Below, piece by piece: positions 35,384 through 43,233 of a stretch of 64,000 nt of DNA. The notes under the pieces are model-generated. The model was not told the DNA's origin and made no database searches. It was given only the letters and a program-made list of their open reading frames with translations. The stretch comes from Neiella holothuriorum (GTDB lineage: Bacteria; Pseudomonadota; Gammaproteobacteria; Enterobacterales; Neiellaceae). The stretch spans positions 1-64,000 of the forward strand of contig NZ_JAHZSS010000005.1 of NCBI RefSeq assembly GCF_019457915.1. The letters run 5' to 3'. Each line of letters starts with the position of its first letter. Positions within the stretch are counted from its first letter, which is position 1. Both the position numbers and the translations under genes were made by a program.

Positions 35384-36318
35384 ACCGCCCCCTTCTCTGC
35401 AGGCACGGCCGATTGCTTGCGGCAGTAGTTAATCACCGTTCGGATAAAACTATCCGCCATCAAAATGATGATCAGGGCAGAAATGAATAGCACCATGCCG
35501 GAAAAATCATGCATGAAGCCCTGCCCTGCGCTATCGCCCCAATAATAAGTAATCAAGCAAAGGCTTAGCACTCGAATCAGATTGGCCAGAAAGCTGATTG
35601 GTACAATCAGGATTGCCATGGTGACATTGCGCCAAATAGACGAATGCTTAACTAACGTCATATACAGTAAGCCCAGTGCTTCGAGGGTAAACAACGAATT
35701 GAGGCCAGCACACGCATCGGCCACTAGCAGTTTGTATTGACCAATGTTCAATACAACACCAGCCCGGGCAATGGGGTAACCCAGCTGATACAACACCTGC
35801 TCGGCTCCCATCGATACGGCAAGTTTCATCGGTTGCGTCACGACATCAATCACCGAGCCAGGAAATGGAATAACAAACAATAAAAAAAAGTAGCCAATCC
35901 AAGCGTTAGCAACGACACGCCAACCTAGAAACAGTGCATTCATCGCCAGCGCCGTCAAAATAAAACTGCTTACTTCGAAGATGTAGACCGACTGTGATTT
36001 GCCAACCACATACAGCACTAACGACACGACAAATAGCAACCAAGCCGCTAAACCACTAGCACGACCGTTGGGCGCTACCATTCCCTGTCGTAAGGCTTCG
36101 CTAGTGCGAATGTAAAGGAGTGCGAGCGAAATGATTAAGACAACCGGGCCATGGGCATTTTGATCCGTTGCCCATAGGCTTTGAGACAACGATAAAAAGG
36201 TAGGAACGTATAACAGCGAAGCAGCGACAAGGGACGCAATACAGCCCCATACAGTGAGTGGCAACCCTGTATAGCGTTTGCTTTTGTCCTGTAGTGAGCT
36301 AGCCAATAGTTCCATCAA
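35380..36318 (-). CDS. xrtB: exosortase (XrtB-type)
   Basis: A 312-residue membrane protease/transpeptidase with about eight hydrophobic segments. The catalytic triad residues are visible: C203 in V-A-D-A-C-A-G, R249 in N-L-I-R-V and H270 in F-M-H-D-F. Exosortases cut PEP-CTERM proteins at the membrane and hand them to the surface. Assignment to the B subtype rests on the neighbouring epsD, E, F, G, I and L genes, not on the protein alone. One PEP-CTERM substrate lies in the same locus (39205-39702). Confidence 0.92.
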   Translation of the reverse strand: MMELLASSLQDKSKRYTGLPLTVWGCIASLVAASLLYVPTFLSLSQSLWATDQNAHGPVVLIISLALLYIRTSEALRQGMVAPNGRASGLAAWLLFVVSLVLYVVGKSQSVYIFEVSSFILTALAMNALFLGWRVVANAWIGYFFLLFVIPFPGSVIDVVTQPMKLAVSMGAEQVLYQLGYPIARAGVVLNIGQYKLLVADACAGLNSLFTLEALGLLYMTLVKHSSIWRNVTMAILIVPISFLANLIRVLSLCLITYYWGDSAGQGFMHDFSGMVLFISALIIILMADSFIRTVINYCRKQSAVPAEKGAV

Positions 36319-36328
36319 ATCTGGTACC

Positions 36329-37192
36329 TCAGAACGTATTGAGCACAGAGCCAGCGATGGTCACGCCAAGCTCCCGCAATTGTTCGAGTTGCAGCCGAGT
36401 AGCTTCAACGGAGCTGGAATTTTTCCGACACATTATGATGGTTTGCCCCGTTTGAACGAGCACCAATTGCGCGTCGCCGCTGCGGTTATCAGGGGCATCA
36501 ATCAAGATCACATCAAAGCGTTCTTGCAAGGTGTTAAGCAACTGGCCAAATGAACTTTGCGAGAGTAGCTCTTGTGGATTAGGGGGCACCGGACCTGCCG
36601 TTAGCACTTGCAATTGGCTCAGGTTTTGAACCGGTTGGATCACTTCTGGCCCATACGCGCCGCGCAAAATGCCTGACAAGCCTTTTTTATTGGAGCAACC
36701 AAATAATTCGTGTTGCGACGGTTGGCGTAAATCGCAGTCGATAACCAAGGTTCGCTCGCCTAATTGAGCAAACACCACGCCTAAGTTGGCTGTCATCCAT
36801 GAGCAACCAGATTCGGGCTCTTCAGCGTATATGGCTAATTTTTTATTGGGTTTTTCGGCAGCCAGCCAACGCAACATTAACTTGCTGCGAATACGACGAA
36901 AAGTTTCGACCTTAGATGACTGAGGTTGGTATGCAGCAATGATTGATTCATCAACGTTGCTGTCACCTTTGTTGAGATAAGGGAAGTCATACTGCTGTGA
37001 CAACGCTTGAGCAATGTCATCTTGTGACACTAGGTTCAATGCCACGGCTGATTCACCGAATGAACGTTTCGTCTGTTGTTGATCAGTCAATATTTGTTTG
37101 ATCTTATCCTTATCCAAGCGCCCGGACGCGATCAAAATATCGCCAAGAGCGAGTTGCTTCGGGCGCTTTTCAAGCTTTAATACTGTTTCCAT
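36329..37192 (-). CDS. epsG: EpsG-like tyrosine-kinase-family ATPase with degenerate P-loop
   Basis: A 287-residue protein. Residues about 15-75 resemble the MshEN/GspE N-terminal domain, and residues 118-287 a BY-kinase/CpsD-type ATPase. Walker A-prime V-I-D-C-D-L-R (about 150-156) and Walker B V-I-L-I-D-A-P-D are present. The P-loop reads E-P-E-S-G-C-S-W where G-x-G-(K/R/S)-S is expected: C130 replaces the basic or small residue and one glycine is gone. The tyrosine-rich tail of Wzc-type kinases is absent. It would regulate EpsF; catalytic activity is doubtful. It ends ten bases before exosortase. Confidence 0.88.
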   Translation of the reverse strand: METVLKLEKRPKQLALGDILIASGRLDKDKIKQILTDQQQTKRSFGESAVALNLVSQDDIAQALSQQYDFPYLNKGDSNVDESIIAAYQPQSSKVETFRRIRSKLMLRWLAAEKPNKKLAIYAEEPESGCSWMTANLGVVFAQLGERTLVIDCDLRQPSQHELFGCSNKKGLSGILRGAYGPEVIQPVQNLSQLQVLTAGPVPPNPQELLSQSSFGQLLNTLQERFDVILIDAPDNRSGDAQLVLVQTGQTIIMCRKNSSSVEATRLQLEQLRELGVTIAGSVLNTF

Positions 37193-37293
37193 TTCAAACT
37201 CCGTTTTTAAGTTTATCCGTCACCGAATCATCGGGTTTTCTGGCGCCAATCAACCTACTGTTCGCCGGCAACTTAACCGCTTGAAACTAACCT

Positions 37294-38088
37294 TTAAAAA
37301 AAGCTTTCTTGTACAAAAATCACATCGCCCGAACTGACCCTGTCGGTCAATTCAACTTTTATTTCTTGATTCGCACCAGATGCCGTTGGACGGTTGATCA
37401 CGATGTCTTTACTTGAGCCACGCAAGGTGATCCCTCCGCCTGTTGAAATGGCTTGCATTACCGTCATATGGCGCATCAATGGAAACGCACCTGGTCGCTG
37501 CACTTCGCCATAGACATAAAACACAGGGGCCCGATCAACAAAAACTGAATCGCCAGCCATGATTAATGGGTTTTGCTCGGGTGAGTTAGACTCAAAAATC
37601 ATTGGAATATCGATGTCCAACTGGAATGCGAGGCCATCTCTAGTGCCTTTAACAACGGCCACTTCGCCTCCTGTTGATGAAATCCCCCCAGCCATCGCCA
37701 ACACATCGGTTAACCGCAATTCAGCCGAATTGATGGGGTACCGTCCTGGCCGGTTAACAAAGCCTAAAACGGAAACTTGGCTACCAATAAACTGCGTCAC
37801 CAACAAGCTAATTTGCGGCTTTAACACGTAGCCGCCCGCTTTTAATAAACGAGCAATTTCGCTCTCAGCGTACCGAATGCTTTTACCTGCAACCGGCACT
37901 AATCCAATCAAAGGAAACTTGATCGAACCATCTTCAGAAACACGGACCTCGGCATTAAGATCTTGATGGTTAAACACCGAAATTCGTACCACATCACCAG
38001 ACGCTAACAAGTAGTCACTGGCCATAGCGCTATGACTTATGAACAGACACAAACTCGCTAATGTGGAAATAACTATTTTTCTAAACAT
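37294..38088 (-). CDS. epsE: polysaccharide export protein EpsE (Wza-like, OPX family)
   Basis: A 264-residue periplasmic or outer membrane export protein. A signal peptide ends near H-S-A-M-A-S-D; D-Y-L-L-A-S-G-D-V-V-R-I-S-V begins the Poly_export domain, and two SLBB segments follow (G-F-V-N-R-P-G-R-Y-P and G-E-V-Q-R-P-G-A-F-P). No lipobox cysteine follows the leader, unlike Wza. It forms the outer part of the export channel. AGGG lies six bases before the ATG at 38088; an ATG at 38094 is an alternative. Confidence 0.92.
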   Translation of the reverse strand: MFRKIVISTLASLCLFISHSAMASDYLLASGDVVRISVFNHQDLNAEVRVSEDGSIKFPLIGLVPVAGKSIRYAESEIARLLKAGGYVLKPQISLLVTQFIGSQVSVLGFVNRPGRYPINSAELRLTDVLAMAGGISSTGGEVAVVKGTRDGLAFQLDIDIPMIFESNSPEQNPLIMAGDSVFVDRAPVFYVYGEVQRPGAFPLMRHMTVMQAISTGGGITLRGSSKDIVINRPTASGANQEIKVELTDRVSSGDVIFVQESFF

Positions 38089-38154
38089 GCACATCCCTAG
38101 CATCAATAACGCTTGCCAAAGTTCCCGTACCGGCAGCGTTTTAATAAATCAAAA

Positions 38155-39027
38155 CTATTGCAATGAAACCGGCTTATCGCTCGCGTGGCCATTGCCATTC
38201 AAATCGCTAAATTTTCCGTAATAGGCAATGTCAGCTTGCGTCTTAAGACGCAACAACTCTTTGTGCATTAACTGTTCCATATTCTTTTTTTGCCAATGTT
38301 TTTCTAACAGGGGTTTAGCCTCTGCAAGGCTCAATGGCATTGGCGTTGATTCTTTTAGGTAAACCAATGTCGTTGTATTTTTTCCTTTAAAAATGGCAAC
38401 TTGATCTTTTTCCATCGCCACCATTTTATCGAGTTGTTCAAGAGGAATATTTTCTGAAAAATTAGCCATATCTTGCGCGGTAAAGGTAAGTTGCTGTTGT
38501 TCAAGCCATCGTTCAAGTTCATTTAAGGTAGCGGCTGCAACAACTTGATTGCGAAAGTTTTTAGCTTGGCTTTCAGGAATAGATATTTCTAATTGTCGAT
38601 AGGTATATAATTTTCGGTTAGCAAACACAGACGGCTGAGCGTTATATAATGCTTGCGCATCATCATTTGAAATTCGGGAACTTTGACTTAGTCGCGCCAC
38701 ATAGGCTTGCGCTAAAATAGTGCTTTTTGCATCTTCTATTGCCCGCATAACATTAGGATCGCGATCAAGTTTAATTTCAACAGCCTTCTCTACCAGCAAT
38801 GACTTACCAACCAGCTGCTCAAGAAGATTCCTTTGATAATCGTCTAATTCTTCAGGTGGCACAGTAGCAGCTTGACTAAGAGCGCTATTTAGCTGATGAA
38901 TTGATATTTCACTATCGTTGACTTTAGCGATCACTTGCGACGATGTTTCTGCGTCAGTTCCACACCCCACCGCCATGAAGGGCCCAACAAATAGAACAAA
39001 CACCAAACGAATTAATGTCAGCCACAT
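38155..39027 (-). CDS. epsD: EpsD-family peptidyl-prolyl cis-trans isomerase lipoprotein
   Basis: A 290-residue SurA-N/parvulin-like protein with lipobox A-V-G-C (Cys about residue 22). V-N-D-S-E-I-S-I-H-Q-L-N-S-A-L, then L-V-G-K-S-L-L-V-E-K-A fit the SurA N-terminal helical domain, followed by a diverged rotamase-like region. In eps loci EpsD assists folding or assembly of secreted and outer membrane parts. The sequence is rather AT-rich. It lies between the PEP-CTERM gene and epsE. Confidence 0.88.
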   Translation of the reverse strand: MWLTLIRLVFVLFVGPFMAVGCGTDAETSSQVIAKVNDSEISIHQLNSALSQAATVPPEELDDYQRNLLEQLVGKSLLVEKAVEIKLDRDPNVMRAIEDAKSTILAQAYVARLSQSSRISNDDAQALYNAQPSVFANRKLYTYRQLEISIPESQAKNFRNQVVAAATLNELERWLEQQQLTFTAQDMANFSENIPLEQLDKMVAMEKDQVAIFKGKNTTTLVYLKESTPMPLSLAEAKPLLEKHWQKKNMEQLMHKELLRLKTQADIAYYGKFSDLNGNGHASDKPVSLQ

Positions 39028-39204
39028 ATCATCACCTATAAACTATTAAACGATTAAATTTAAAAGCATCATCAAATTCATAAAACCCACTAAAACATAT
39101 AGATCTAATTTAATGAGTTTAAATTTAGAATTTATTGTAAAAGTAATAGATAAATAAAAGGGAATACTGCTGACTTTCCCTTGACAGGTTTATATTACTT
39201 ACAG

Positions 39205-39702
39205 CTATTGCTTGTTGCGTTGGCGACGGCGCGCGGCAAAACCAACGACACCTAGACCAGCAAACAACATGGCATAAACACTTGGCTCAGGTACTGGCGT
39301 TACTGACGAAGCAAAGCCAAATACTGAACCAACGTTTGCTGAGCTTTCAGAGCTAACAACGTACTTGTAGCTGCCAGAGTTGAGCATTATGTCAGACGCA
39401 TATACTTGAGAGCCTGGCGCAAGCAAAGCTCCTGCATAAGTCGTGGCGCTATCGAGAGAAGACAACGATAACGACACAGGCATAAATGCACCTGAAATTG
39501 CTGTAAACGATAAATACGAAACCTCAGAGAGCGTGAACTCAAAGACGCCCGAAAATACCGACGGAGTATCAATAATTTCAAAACCTACTTCCAGCTCGCC
39601 GTGCTGACCACCGTCAAACGTGGTTAGCGCTATAGCTTTGGTAGGAATTGCAGCGATACTGCAAATCAAAACTAACGTCGAAATAAAACCGCGAATCGAC
39701 AT
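39205..39702 (-). CDS. PEP-CTERM sorting-domain protein (FxDxF-like)
   Basis: A 165-residue exported protein and likely exosortase substrate. It has a signal peptide (S-I-A-A-I-P-T-K-A-I-A) and a beta-rich Ser/Thr/Gly body. The C-terminal sorting signal is V-P-E-P-S, a hydrophobic helix (A-M-L-F-A-G-L-G-V-V-G-F-A) and the basic tail R-R-R-Q-R-N-K-Q. AAGGAGG lies six bases before the ATG at 39702, so that start was preferred to 39720. Its location inside the locus makes it a probable matrix protein of the same polysaccharide layer. Confidence 0.93.
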   Translation of the reverse strand: MSIRGFISTLVLICSIAAIPTKAIALTTFDGGQHGELEVGFEIIDTPSVFSGVFEFTLSEVSYLSFTAISGAFMPVSLSLSSLDSATTYAGALLAPGSQVYASDIMLNSGSYKYVVSSESSANVGSVFGFASSVTPVPEPSVYAMLFAGLGVVGFAARRRQRNKQ

Positions 39703-39925
39703 ACCATTCCTCCTTGTCATGGGACACGTTCGCGCGTAACCCAGACATGACTTTAAAATAAACCGGACCCTAAAGAGTTCGGCACTTGTTCAAGGGCAAC
39801 ACATCCACAACGCCCCACTTCGAAGTTAACTACCAAATACCGCCCGACGAACTGCATTCAAGCACCATCTGATAACAACGAACCTGAAATTAGGTGAGCC
39901 ACATTGCTCTAGCTCCCCTAACCCA

Positions 39926-41329
39926 TTAATAGGCATTTTTGTTCACAAGGCCTTTCCAGAAGGTTTTAAACACGATGGAAAGATCCAAACCAAATGACCA
40001 GTTTTTGATGTACCAGATATCACATTCGATTCGCTTGCTAATGGATGTGTCACCACGCCAACCGTTGATTTGTGCCCAGCCAGTTATGCCTGATTTCATT
40101 TTGTGGCGAAGCATGTAGTAAGGGATCTCTTTTCTAAATTGCTCGACATACATTGGTCGTTCGGGTCTTGGGCCAATCAAGCTCATGTCCCCAATGACGA
40201 CATTCCACAGCTGAGGCAATTCATCGAGCGACGTTTTACGTAAATATTTGCCAACCGTTGTGACTCTCGGATCGTCTTTGACAGTCCAGCCTTGATGGTT
40301 CTCACCACCGGTCGTCATCGAACGAAACTTCCACATTTTGAACTCTTTACCGTCAGCACCAATACGGATTTGACCATAAAAGATAGGGCCTTTACTGGTC
40401 GCTTTTACCAGCAACGCAATGAGCAGCATGAGGGGCGAGATAAGGAGAAGACCCAAGCCGCAACTTGCAACATCGAACATGCGTTTTTGCCAGATAGACG
40501 GCCCCGCTAACGGCGAGTCAAACACGCTAAGGGTTTGCACATTACCGACGCCATACCAGCGAGAATTTAGAATTTTGTACATGACTAAATTGGGAACGAT
40601 ATGAACGTCAACCGTTGAATCGGCACAACGATTAATAATTTCACTAATGCGCTTTTCAGCTTTAAGTGGCATGGCAATATAAATTAAATCGATTTCACCA
40701 TTTTTAGCTTTTTCAATTGCTTGCTCTATGGTGCCAACGATTTTTTCGCGCATCGGAGGCTCGAATCGTTCGGGGTTTCTATCTTCGAAAAAGCCCATCA
40801 TGCGGACACCGAGCTGTTCGTTATTCATTAACGAACGCTCCAGATTCATGCCTGACTCTGTTAAACCTAAGATGATGGCTCGCCGCGCGTTATGACCTTT
40901 GCGGCGCATGAGTTTCAACACTTCACGAAGGATCATTCGCCAAAAAACAGAAATTCCGCAAACACTTGCAAACCAAAACAGCATCACCTCAATTTGCATA
41001 AGGCTAACGACATTGATGTAATAAATCGCAATGCCAATAACCGAAAACGTCACCAAGTTCGTGAGGCTAGCTGTCGATAACAGCTCTTTGAATGTCGCAA
41101 ATCGCCAACTCCGATATAAATCCATGCTTTGAGAAACAAATATAAAGGCGACAACTGAAATTAAAGCCACCGTCAATAACTCACCACTCGACATGCCTAG
41201 AGAAAAGTAACCGTTAGTCAAAAACAAACTAGAAAAAACGATTAACAGATCAACGACTTTGTAGAAAAATGTAAATTGCTCTTGGTGACTTCTTATAAAC
41301 CCAGAGTTACTAGCTAATTCCTTATCCAT
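39926..41329 (-). CDS. epsB: undecaprenyl-phosphate sugar phosphotransferase (WcaJ/EpsB type)
   Basis: A 467-residue initiating enzyme. The N-terminal third has four or five membrane segments, then a Rossmann-like CoA-binding domain (A-I-I-L-G-L-T-E-S-G). The C-terminal bacterial sugar transferase domain has K-R-M-F-D-V, K-M-W-K-F-R-S-M, L-R-K-T-S-L-D-E-L-P-Q-L-W-N-V and G-P-R-P-E-R-P. It loads the first sugar phosphate, usually glucose-1-phosphate, onto undecaprenyl phosphate. It is the first gene of the minus-strand locus; a long AT-rich leader lies upstream. Confidence 0.93.
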   Translation of the reverse strand: MDKELASNSGFIRSHQEQFTFFYKVVDLLIVFSSLFLTNGYFSLGMSSGELLTVALISVVAFIFVSQSMDLYRSWRFATFKELLSTASLTNLVTFSVIGIAIYYINVVSLMQIEVMLFWFASVCGISVFWRMILREVLKLMRRKGHNARRAIILGLTESGMNLERSLMNNEQLGVRMMGFFEDRNPERFEPPMREKIVGTIEQAIEKAKNGEIDLIYIAMPLKAEKRISEIINRCADSTVDVHIVPNLVMYKILNSRWYGVGNVQTLSVFDSPLAGPSIWQKRMFDVASCGLGLLLISPLMLLIALLVKATSKGPIFYGQIRIGADGKEFKMWKFRSMTTGGENHQGWTVKDDPRVTTVGKYLRKTSLDELPQLWNVVIGDMSLIGPRPERPMYVEQFRKEIPYYMLRHKMKSGITGWAQINGWRGDTSISKRIECDIWYIKNWSFGLDLSIVFKTFWKGLVNKNAY

Positions 41330-42085
41330 AGCACGTCCTCACAAAAGTAATTTGCTAATAAAGAAAAACACCATTAACAAAATGCACTACACATCAAAAA
41401 GGTTTCGACACAGCCATTAAAGAGACAAACTTTTACATTTGGACTGACATAACCTTACACTTTTATTTCATTCAAAATAACGACAAACAATACAGCTCAC
41501 TAAACATAGGTCAGCTCACAAAAATAATGCAAAAAAATATTTAGACAAATAATACATGCAATTAAAGAACCGAATAGATAATGAGCAATAAGGATTTTTT
41601 CAAAAAACTTGAAGTGAAGAACAACCAAGCAGATTCGCCCCAAATAATCTCCTAGCCGCTCAACCATAAAAAACAATGCAAATAACTGTTATTATTAAAT
41701 CAAACAAAAACAGCTAATAAACTAAATTAATAACCTCTAAACAAAATATTTAATAAAACATTTTTTTAGCGCAACAATAGACCACACCCTCCATAAGGAC
41801 AAAACAAACATTTAATTAACAAACAATTAACCAGGCGTAACATTTAACTCTAACTAAGCACCAAAAATAACCGACACTCCCTTATTTAGGTCATTCAAAT
41901 AAACCATTAATTTAAATAAAAACTCTAAAAACAATTAGCTCTAAAATTAAGATTGGGGTTATTTTTAAGTGTTAGCGAATCGCCCATTTTGGAACCAGTC
42001 CTTGCTATGACAGAGTTGATGATCATCAGAGCTTGCTTGAAACCGGCCTTAGCCCTAACCTGTGGCGTCTTAAAAGAGGTATTCA
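41330..42085. promoter_or_regulatory. long AT-rich intergenic region between the polysaccharide locus and the M14 peptidase gene
   Basis: These 756 bases separate divergent genes and hold no convincing coding sequence. The part from about 41340 to 41960 is markedly AT-rich, unlike its neighbours, and rich in A/T tracts, as bent or H-NS-type silenced promoter DNA often is. It must contain the promoter of the polysaccharide operon. I found no clear sigma-54 site, operator or JUMPstart-type element in it. Confidence 0.45.
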
Positions 42086-43009
42086 ATGAAGCAAACACAA
42101 TCCCTATATCCGGTCGGTACTCCTGGGTGCCCTTGGTCTGCCGCAGAAAAGTCGCAATGGCTACAGGCCCAGTCAATCAAACGCTCTTATCAGCAAGAAG
42201 TCGTCAAAAAGCTCGATGCGCTTAAACAAGATTGCGAGCTGATCCAATACGGGCAATTGTGCTACGAGCAGCAAACTTATCCGTTACTAGCGCTCAAAAG
42301 CCTGCAATGGCAACCCGAACGGCCTGTCATTCTGGTAACCGGCGGCGTTCACGGTTATGAAACCAGTGGCGTACAAGGTGCCATTCGCTTTGCTCAAACT
42401 GAGATGAAGAAATATCAGGCGCACTTCAATATTGTGGTTGTTCCCTGTATTAGCCCCTGGGGCTATGAATCTATAAACCGCTGGAACCCAAACGCCATCG
42501 ATCCCAACCGCTCTTTTTACGCTGAATCACCAGCACAGGAAGCTGCCGAAGTGATGGCGTTCATCGCGTCATTGGACGTACCGATTTATGCCCATTTTGA
42601 TTTACACGAAACCACTGACAGCGACAACAGTGAATTTCGCCCTGCATTAGCTGCTCGGGACGGGGTAACCCATGACAATTGGAATATTCCTGACGGCTTC
42701 TATTTAGTGGGCGACACCGAAAAACCTGTACCGGCATTTCAAAAAGCGATTATTGATGCGGTTGAGCCGGTTACCCACATTGCACCGGCAGACGAACAAG
42801 GCAAGATCATTGGCGCGCCTATTGAACAACGCGGTGTGATTAATTACAGCAAAAGCAAGCTGGGATTATGTGGTGGTTTTACCAACGCGGCCTTTGTGAC
42901 AACCACTGAGGTTTATCCGGATAGTCCAAATGCTGATGACGAAACTTGTATTCAAGCGCAAGTAGCAGCCATTACCGGTGGCTTGTCATACTTGATGGCT
43001 CAACCATAA
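42086..43009 (+). CDS. M14-family zinc metallocarboxypeptidase
   Basis: A 307-residue cytoplasmic protein, with no signal peptide. Zinc ligands of the M14 fold are visible: G-G-V-H-G-Y-E-T-S (H-x-x-E), the later H in A-H-F-D-L-H-E-T-T, and the catalytic Glu in T-T-T-E-V-Y-P. N-R-W-N-P-N-A-I-D-P-N-R-S-F is the substrate-binding Asn-Arg motif. Related proteins remove C-terminal residues from small peptides or act on peptidoglycan fragments. AGAGG precedes the ATG. It stands alone and is followed by a perfect hairpin. Confidence 0.88.
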   Translation: MKQTQSLYPVGTPGCPWSAAEKSQWLQAQSIKRSYQQEVVKKLDALKQDCELIQYGQLCYEQQTYPLLALKSLQWQPERPVILVTGGVHGYETSGVQGAIRFAQTEMKKYQAHFNIVVVPCISPWGYESINRWNPNAIDPNRSFYAESPAQEAAEVMAFIASLDVPIYAHFDLHETTDSDNSEFRPALAARDGVTHDNWNIPDGFYLVGDTEKPVPAFQKAIIDAVEPVTHIAPADEQGKIIGAPIEQRGVINYSKSKLGLCGGFTNAAFVTTTEVYPDSPNADDETCIQAQVAAITGGLSYLMAQP

Positions 43010-43046
43010 GCCTTCGTTCTATCGCCGCTAGGGCGTTGCCCCTTAT

Positions 43047-43068
43047 GAAGGGCGAACATTCGCCCTTC
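43047..43068 (+). terminator. perfect 22-bp inverted repeat, terminator-like
   Basis: GAAGGGCGAA and TTCGCCCTTC form ten perfect base pairs around a CA centre, 38 bases after the M14 gene stop. No T-run follows directly, so it may act as a transcript-protecting or rho-assisted hairpin instead of a classical intrinsic terminator. Confidence 0.55.
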
Positions 43069-43233
43069 TCTCGCCCACATGCCATCAAAGCGGGGTTATT
43101 TTTCGCCTCATCGCAATGCCGTAGTGCCGATACTTCAAAGCTCAACTACGCTTGGTGAGTCTTAAAATTTATAAATTAAAACCGACAGTTACTTATTTTG
43201 ATTGAGTAACAGGCGAGCGCCTATACGGAGTGC

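Noticed and set aside
37294-38106. EpsE as a Wza-type lipoprotein
   Set aside because: The leader has cysteines inside the hydrophobic core but no lipobox cysteine at the cleavage point; the A-M-A-S site fits signal peptidase I.
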